Shown piece by piece: positions 59,477-64,000 of a DNA stretch of 64,000 nt. The stretch is from Achromobacter sp. B7 (lineage in GTDB: Bacteria > Pseudomonadota > Gammaproteobacteria > Burkholderiales > Burkholderiaceae_B). Each line of letters begins with the position of its first letter. The stretch's first letter is position 1. The notes under the pieces are model-generated. The model was not told the origin of the DNA and searched no databases. It saw nothing but the letters and a program-made list of their open reading frames with translations. The stretch lies in NCBI RefSeq assembly GCF_003600685.1, contig NZ_CP032084.1, positions 1,426,001 to 1,490,000 of the forward strand. The letters run 5' to 3'. The translations under genes were made by a program, and so were the position numbers.

Positions 59477-62047
59477 TCAGGGCTGGGCGATGCGGTGCGC
59501 GATGTGCGCCAGCGCTTCTTCCACCTGGTCAACCAGGATCAGGCACAGATCGCCCGCTTTCAGGCGGCCCAACGCCGTATCGATGGCCAGGAATTCGCCA
59601 TGAATTTCCTCGATATGCGTCGTGCGCGGCGCCCCCACCAGGCCTTCTTGCAGCAGCGCCAGCACCTCGCCGTCGGCGCGTCCGCGCTGGCATTGGTCCT
59701 GGTACAGCAGCACGTCATCAAAGGCGGCGCCCAGGATTTCCGTCTGCATGCGGATGTCTTCATCACGGCGGTCGCCCGCCCCGCTGATGACCACTGAGCG
59801 GCGCTTGGCCGGCATGGCGTCCACCGCGCGTACCAGCGCCAGGATGGCGTCGGGGTTGTGGCCGTAGTCGGCAATGATCGTGGCGCCGCGATAGTCGAAC
59901 ACATTGAAGCGGCCCGGGGCCGTCTGCGCGTCGTTCACGAACGTGGCCAGGCCCCGGCGCACAACGTCCCAGTCCAGGTTCAACGCCCATGCCGCGGCAA
60001 TCGAGGCCATGGCGTTTTCAACCTGGAAGGTGATCGTGCCATTGCGCGTCAGCGGAATGTCGGCCAGCGGGAAGCGCGTTTCTTCGGCGCCTTGCGCCGC
60101 CACGATCGCATCGCCGTCGCGGTACACCGACCGCAGCCCCTGCGCGCGGTGCGTGGCCAGGACGGGGTGGTTGCGGTCTTCCGCAAAGTACGTGATTGAA
60201 CCCGGGCAACTGGCGGCCATCTCGGCCACGATCGGGTCAGCGGCGTTCAGCACGGCGGTGCCCGACGGGTGCACGTGCTGCACGATTACGCGCTTGACCA
60301 CGGCCAGGTCTTCTACGGTGCTGATGTAGCCCAGGCCCAGATGGTCGCCCATGCCGATGTTGGTCACGATGGCCACGTTGCAGCGGTCAAACGCCAGGCC
60401 CTCGCGCAGGATGCCGCCACGCGCGGTTTCGAACACGGCGGCGTCCACGTCCGGGTGCATCAGCACGCTGCGCGCGCTGCGCGGGCCGCTGCAATCGCCG
60501 GTGTCGATGCGCAGGTTGTCGATATACACGCCGTCGGAATTGGTCATGCCGACGCGGTTGCCGGCGGCGCCCAGCAGGTGGGCCGTCAGGCGCACCGTGG
60601 TGGTCTTGCCGTTGGTGCCGGCCACGGCCACGACCGGAATACGCCCGTCGTCGCCGTCCGCGTACATGTTGGCGATGATGGCCTCGCCCACCGCGCGGCC
60701 CTTGCCGAACGACGGGTTCAGGTGCATGCGCAGGCCCGGCGCTGCGTTGACTTCGACCACGCCGCCATGCTGCTCTTCCAGCGGGTACAGCACGCTTTCG
60801 GCCACCACGTCCACGCCGCAGATGTCCAGACCGATCATGCGCGCGGCGGAGACCGCACGCGCGGCCATCTCGGGGTGCACTTCGTCGGTCACATCGGTGG
60901 CTGATCCGCCCGTGCTCAGGTTTGCGTTGTTGCGCAGGAAGATGAGGGTGCCGGGGGGCGGCACGGAATCCGCGTCAAAGCCCTGTTTTTGCAACGTGGC
61001 CAGCGCGATGTCGTCAAAGCGGATCTTGGTCAGCGAGGTAGCGTGCCCGTCGCCGCGCAACGGGTCCGCGTTGACCTGGTCGACCAGTTCGCGGATGGTG
61101 TGCTGCCCGTCTCCGGTCACTTGCGGCGGGTCGCGGCGCGATGCCGCAACCAGCGCGCCGCCCACCACCAGCAGGCGGAAGTCGTGGCCGGGAATATAGC
61201 GTTCGACGATAACTTCCGAGCTGACTTCCTCGGCCACTTCGAATGCCTGGATCACGCGTTCCCGCGTTTCGATGTTGACCGCCACGCCCCGGCCCTGGCT
61301 GCCGTCGCGCGGCTTGACGACCACGGGGCCGCCCAGCTCTTGCGCGGCTTCCCATGCCTCTTCGGCGCTCGTTACCGAGCGGCCCATGGGCACCGGCACG
61401 CCGGCCGCGTCCAGCAGCATCTTGGTCAGGTCTTTGTCTTGCGCGATCGATTCCGAGATGGCGCTGGTCAGGTCGGTCTCGGCGGCCTGGATGCGGCGCT
61501 GCTTGCTGCCCCAGCCGAACTGCACCATGCTGCCTTGCGTCAGGCGGCGATAGGGAATGTTGCGGGCTACGGCGGCGTTCACGATAGAACCGGTGCTGGG
61601 TCCCAGGCGCACGTCTTCGTCCAGATCGCGCAAACGCTTCAGCGCATCGGGCAAGTCGAACGGCGTGTCGTCCAGCGCGGCGCGCACCAGTTGCTGCGCC
61701 AGCTCCATGGCCAGCAAGCCGACTTCTTCTTCGCTGTATTCGACCACCACCTGGAACACGCCGGGCTCGACGGTGGACGAGGTGCGCCCGAAGGTGACGG
61801 GGCAACCGGCGTGCGCCTGCATCGTCAACGCGACGATCTGCAACACGTGCGCGATCGACACCGCGCCTTGATGGCCTTCCGGCCGCATCAGCCCGGTTTG
61901 CGGCAAGCGCGCGCGCAGGCGGGCTTCGAACTCAGGCAGGTTATCGATGGAGCACTCGGCGTCGGCGCACGAAACGATGGCCTCGATCGCGGTGTTCTTG
62001 CTCCACAGATTGGGGCCGCGCAGGGCACGGATACGGGAAACTTCCAT
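59477..62047 (-). CDS. cphA: Cyanophycin synthetase CphA1
   Basis: This 856-residue enzyme builds the Asp-Arg storage polymer cyanophycin. It has an N-terminal domain (to about 160), an ATP-grasp domain (about 215-470, with VVVKPRDGSQGRGVAV) for Asp addition, and a Mur-ligase-like domain (about 475-856) with the P-loop VAGTNGKTTT and DYGHNPDAI for Arg addition. It has the full length of functional CphA1 enzymes. AGGAAT precedes the ATG. The upstream paralogue ends 14 bases before its start, so both form one operon. Confidence 0.96.
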   Translation of the reverse strand: MEVSRIRALRGPNLWSKNTAIEAIVSCADAECSIDNLPEFEARLRARLPQTGLMRPEGHQGAVSIAHVLQIVALTMQAHAGCPVTFGRTSSTVEPGVFQVVVEYSEEEVGLLAMELAQQLVRAALDDTPFDLPDALKRLRDLDEDVRLGPSTGSIVNAAVARNIPYRRLTQGSMVQFGWGSKQRRIQAAETDLTSAISESIAQDKDLTKMLLDAAGVPVPMGRSVTSAEEAWEAAQELGGPVVVKPRDGSQGRGVAVNIETRERVIQAFEVAEEVSSEVIVERYIPGHDFRLLVVGGALVAASRRDPPQVTGDGQHTIRELVDQVNADPLRGDGHATSLTKIRFDDIALATLQKQGFDADSVPPPGTLIFLRNNANLSTGGSATDVTDEVHPEMAARAVSAARMIGLDICGVDVVAESVLYPLEEQHGGVVEVNAAPGLRMHLNPSFGKGRAVGEAIIANMYADGDDGRIPVVAVAGTNGKTTTVRLTAHLLGAAGNRVGMTNSDGVYIDNLRIDTGDCSGPRSARSVLMHPDVDAAVFETARGGILREGLAFDRCNVAIVTNIGMGDHLGLGYISTVEDLAVVKRVIVQHVHPSGTAVLNAADPIVAEMAASCPGSITYFAEDRNHPVLATHRAQGLRSVYRDGDAIVAAQGAEETRFPLADIPLTRNGTITFQVENAMASIAAAWALNLDWDVVRRGLATFVNDAQTAPGRFNVFDYRGATIIADYGHNPDAILALVRAVDAMPAKRRSVVISGAGDRRDEDIRMQTEILGAAFDDVLLYQDQCQRGRADGEVLALLQEGLVGAPRTTHIEEIHGEFLAIDTALGRLKAGDLCLILVDQVEEALAHIAHRIAQP

Positions 62048-62061
62048 GGCAGGTATTCCTG

Positions 62062-64000
62062 TCAGTATTGTTGAATCCAGCGGCGGACCAGATCGATGGT
62101 GGGGCCCGAAAAGGCTTCGTCGGATTGCAGCAGGACGAAGTCGCCCGCTGCAATGCCGTTCAGCACGCTTTCGATGGCCTTGCCATGATCCGGCTCGTCC
62201 TGGATGTCTTTCACGCGGCTGCCTTGCGACAGCCCCTGGCGCAGCAGCGCGCGCGCCTGGCCTTCGGGGCGCTTGCTTTGCACGGTCATGTCGTCATAGA
62301 GCACGACGCGGTCAAAGGCATCGCCCAGCAGGCGGCCCTGTTCGATCAGGTCGGCGTCGCGGCGGTCGGCGCCGGCGGAATACACCGCGGCGCGTCGCGT
62401 TGACGGAAACTGGTCGATGGCGGCGATCAGCGGACGCAGGGCGGACGCGTTGTGCACGTCGTCCACCACCACCGTGCTGCCGTTGCGTTCAAATAGCGTG
62501 AACTGCCAGGGCGCGTCGGCCTGATCGATATCGAAGGTTTCGATACCGGCGCGGATCAGCTCCACGGGAATGTCCAGCGCCCAGGCGGCGCCCACGGCGG
62601 CCAGTACGTTTTCCACCTGGAAGGCCACGCGGCCACCATGCGTCAACGGGATGGCGGCCACGTCGGCCAGCCGTTCTTCGCGGGTGCCTTGCGCCAGGAT
62701 GATGCCGCCGTCGCGCACAAACACCGCGCGGCCGTCTTGCTGCACATGCGCGGCAATGGCGGGCAGGGCGGGGTCGATGCCGAAGAAGATCACCGCGCCA
62801 TCGGACAGCTCGGCCATTTCCACCACGCGGGGGTCGCGCGCGTTGAGCACAGCGGCGCCCGTCGGCAGCACCACGTCGACCTGCGTGCGGAACACATTGA
62901 ACATGCGCTCCGTTTCGTTGACGTCGAAGTCGCCAAGATGGTCGGCGTCGTCGATATTGGTCACCACGCCGACCTGGCAGCGGTCATAGGCCAGGCCCTG
63001 GCCCAGGATGACGCCGCTGTCGTTTTCGATGACGGCCGCGTCCACGTTGCGGTTCATCAGCAACCGCGTGCCGGACGCGAAATCGGCGCGGTCGCCCTTT
63101 TGCACCAGGCGGCGGTCCAGGTACAGCCCTTCGCTGCACGCCAGGCCGGTGCGCTTGCCGGACAGGTGCAACAGGCGCGCAACCAGGCGTGCCACCACGG
63201 TCTTGCCGTTGGTGCCCGTGACGCCCACGATGGGAATGCGGCCGGCGTCGCCGTCGGGGAACAGGTGGTCGACAATGGCGCGGCCCACCGGACGCGGGGC
63301 GCCGTCGGCCGGCTTCAGGTGCATCAGCAAGCCTGGGCCGGCGTTGACTTCAACAATGGCCCCGCGCTGTTCCGCCAGCGGGCGCGTGATGTCTTCAGCC
63401 ACCAGATCCACGCCGGCAATGTCCAGGCCCACCACGCGGGCGGCCAGCGTGACGGTGGCGGCAATGCTGGGATGCACGCGGTCGGTTACGTCGAACGCCA
63501 CGTTTCCGCTGCGCTGCACCAAGACGCGCTGGCCGTCGGCCGGCACGCTGTCTTCCGACATGCCCTGGCGGGCAATTTCCAGCCGGGCGGCTGAATCCAG
63601 GCGGACCAGGTTCAGCGGATGGTTTTCGGTGCGGCCACGGCGCGGATCGATGTTGATCTGGCTGTCGATCAATTCGGTGATGGTGGACTTGCCGTCGCCC
63701 GTCACCCACGCCGGTTCGCCGGCAGCAGCGGCCACCATGCGGTTGCCGACCACCAGCAAACGGTGTTCGTTGCCCAGCACAAAGCGTTCGACGATGACGC
63801 CGCTGCCTTCGTCCACCGCCACGCGGTAGGCGGACACCACGTCTTCGCGGGTCGTCAGGTTGGTGAAGACGCCACGGCCATGGTTGCCGTCATACGGCTT
63901 GACCACCACGGGCAGGCCGATGTCTTCGGCGGCTTCCCAGGCGTCGTCCTCGCTGCGCACCAGGCGGCCCTCGGGCACCGGCACGCCGCAGGTCGACAGC
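62062..64000 (-). CDS. Second cyanophycin synthetase (CphA2-like), 5' end outside window
   Basis: About 646 codons of a second cyanophycin-synthetase-like enzyme are present, beginning in the ATP-grasp domain (CGVPVPEGRLV, VVVKPYDGNHGRGVF). The Mur-ligase domain has GVTGTNGKTVVAR and DDVHNASALRPL, so the P-loop is intact. The N-terminus, and any N-terminal domain, lies beyond 64000. Such paralogues (CphA' or CphA2) occur beside cphA1 in beta-proteobacteria and may prime or extend the polymer. It ends 14 bases before cphA1. Confidence 0.93.
   Translation of the reverse strand, partial: LSTCGVPVPEGRLVRSEDDAWEAAEDIGLPVVVKPYDGNHGRGVFTNLTTREDVVSAYRVAVDEGSGVIVERFVLGNEHRLLVVGNRMVAAAAGEPAWVTGDGKSTITELIDSQINIDPRRGRTENHPLNLVRLDSAARLEIARQGMSEDSVPADGQRVLVQRSGNVAFDVTDRVHPSIAATVTLAARVVGLDIAGVDLVAEDITRPLAEQRGAIVEVNAGPGLLMHLKPADGAPRPVGRAIVDHLFPDGDAGRIPIVGVTGTNGKTVVARLVARLLHLSGKRTGLACSEGLYLDRRLVQKGDRADFASGTRLLMNRNVDAAVIENDSGVILGQGLAYDRCQVGVVTNIDDADHLGDFDVNETERMFNVFRTQVDVVLPTGAAVLNARDPRVVEMAELSDGAVIFFGIDPALPAIAAHVQQDGRAVFVRDGGIILAQGTREERLADVAAIPLTHGGRVAFQVENVLAAVGAAWALDIPVELIRAGIETFDIDQADAPWQFTLFERNGSTVVVDDVHNASALRPLIAAIDQFPSTRRAAVYSAGADRRDADLIEQGRLLGDAFDRVVLYDDMTVQSKRPEGQARALLRQGLSQGSRVKDIQDEPDHGKAIESVLNGIAAGDFVLLQSDEAFSGPTIDLVRRWIQQY

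Overview
The window looks like a chromosomal segment of a beta-proteobacterium of the family Alcaligenaceae, close to Achromobacter or Bordetella. The base composition is high in G+C. Genes typical of that group include ftrABCD, the PuuD-type urate oxidase, the PHA genes with phaR, and paired cyanophycin synthetases. Genes lie back to back on both strands. I see no rRNA, tRNA, CRISPR array, insertion sequence or phage module.

Layout. 1-6.2 kb: start of a malic enzyme gene (maeB, cut by the window edge), an AceE-type pyruvate dehydrogenase E1 without E2/E3 partners, and an OPT-family transporter. 6.2-13.9 kb: urate catabolism, with an NCS2 urate/xanthine permease, an M20 amidohydrolase, a fused OHCU decarboxylase/allantoate amidohydrolase, PuuE allantoinase, HIU hydrolase and membrane urate oxidase PuuD with a cytochrome c tail. 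Related TGTATACA-type sites lie in its three control regions. 13.9-15.6 kb: ACC deaminase acdS and its divergent Lrp-type regulator acdR. 15.9-22.9 kb: sucA-sucB-lpdA of the 2-oxoglutarate dehydrogenase complex, a strong terminator, then zapE. 22.9-27.1 kb: a FecI/FecR/TonB-receptor iron-signalling unit behind a good Fur box. 27.2-36.8 kb: a minus-strand array of trans-4-hydroxyproline catabolic genes (lhpC, lhpA, lhpB and a fused lhpF-lhpE), then an inositol-monophosphatase-family phosphatase and an Fbp/Afu-type ABC transporter. 37.0-40.1 kb: an iron-uptake accessory operon (DUF4198, DUF3649, PepSY, DUF3325). 40.2-49.3 kb: trpS with a C-terminal extra domain, an orphan gene, tex, a DinG-type helicase, bamD and rluD. 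49.3-53.3 kb: pgeF and phaC-phaB-phaR. 53.5-56.7 kb: ftrABCD ferrous iron uptake. 56.8-59.3 kb: a PhzF-family gene and small stress-type genes (BON, DUF1328, CsbD, small lipoprotein). 59.5-64.0 kb: cphA1 and a partial second cyanophycin synthetase gene.

The genes suggest a versatile soil- or host-associated heterotroph. It uses purines, hydroxyproline and ACC as nitrogen or carbon sources, stores carbon as PHB and nitrogen as cyanophycin, and has several iron acquisition routes. Most genes belong to known families. The least explained parts are the orphan gene at 41.7-42.2 kb, the ligand of the ABC transporter at 27.2-31 kb, the M20 enzyme in the urate cluster, the TrpRS extension, and several short tandem repeats and dyads between 27 and 42.5 kb. 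I found no clear evidence of a wholly new multi-gene system.
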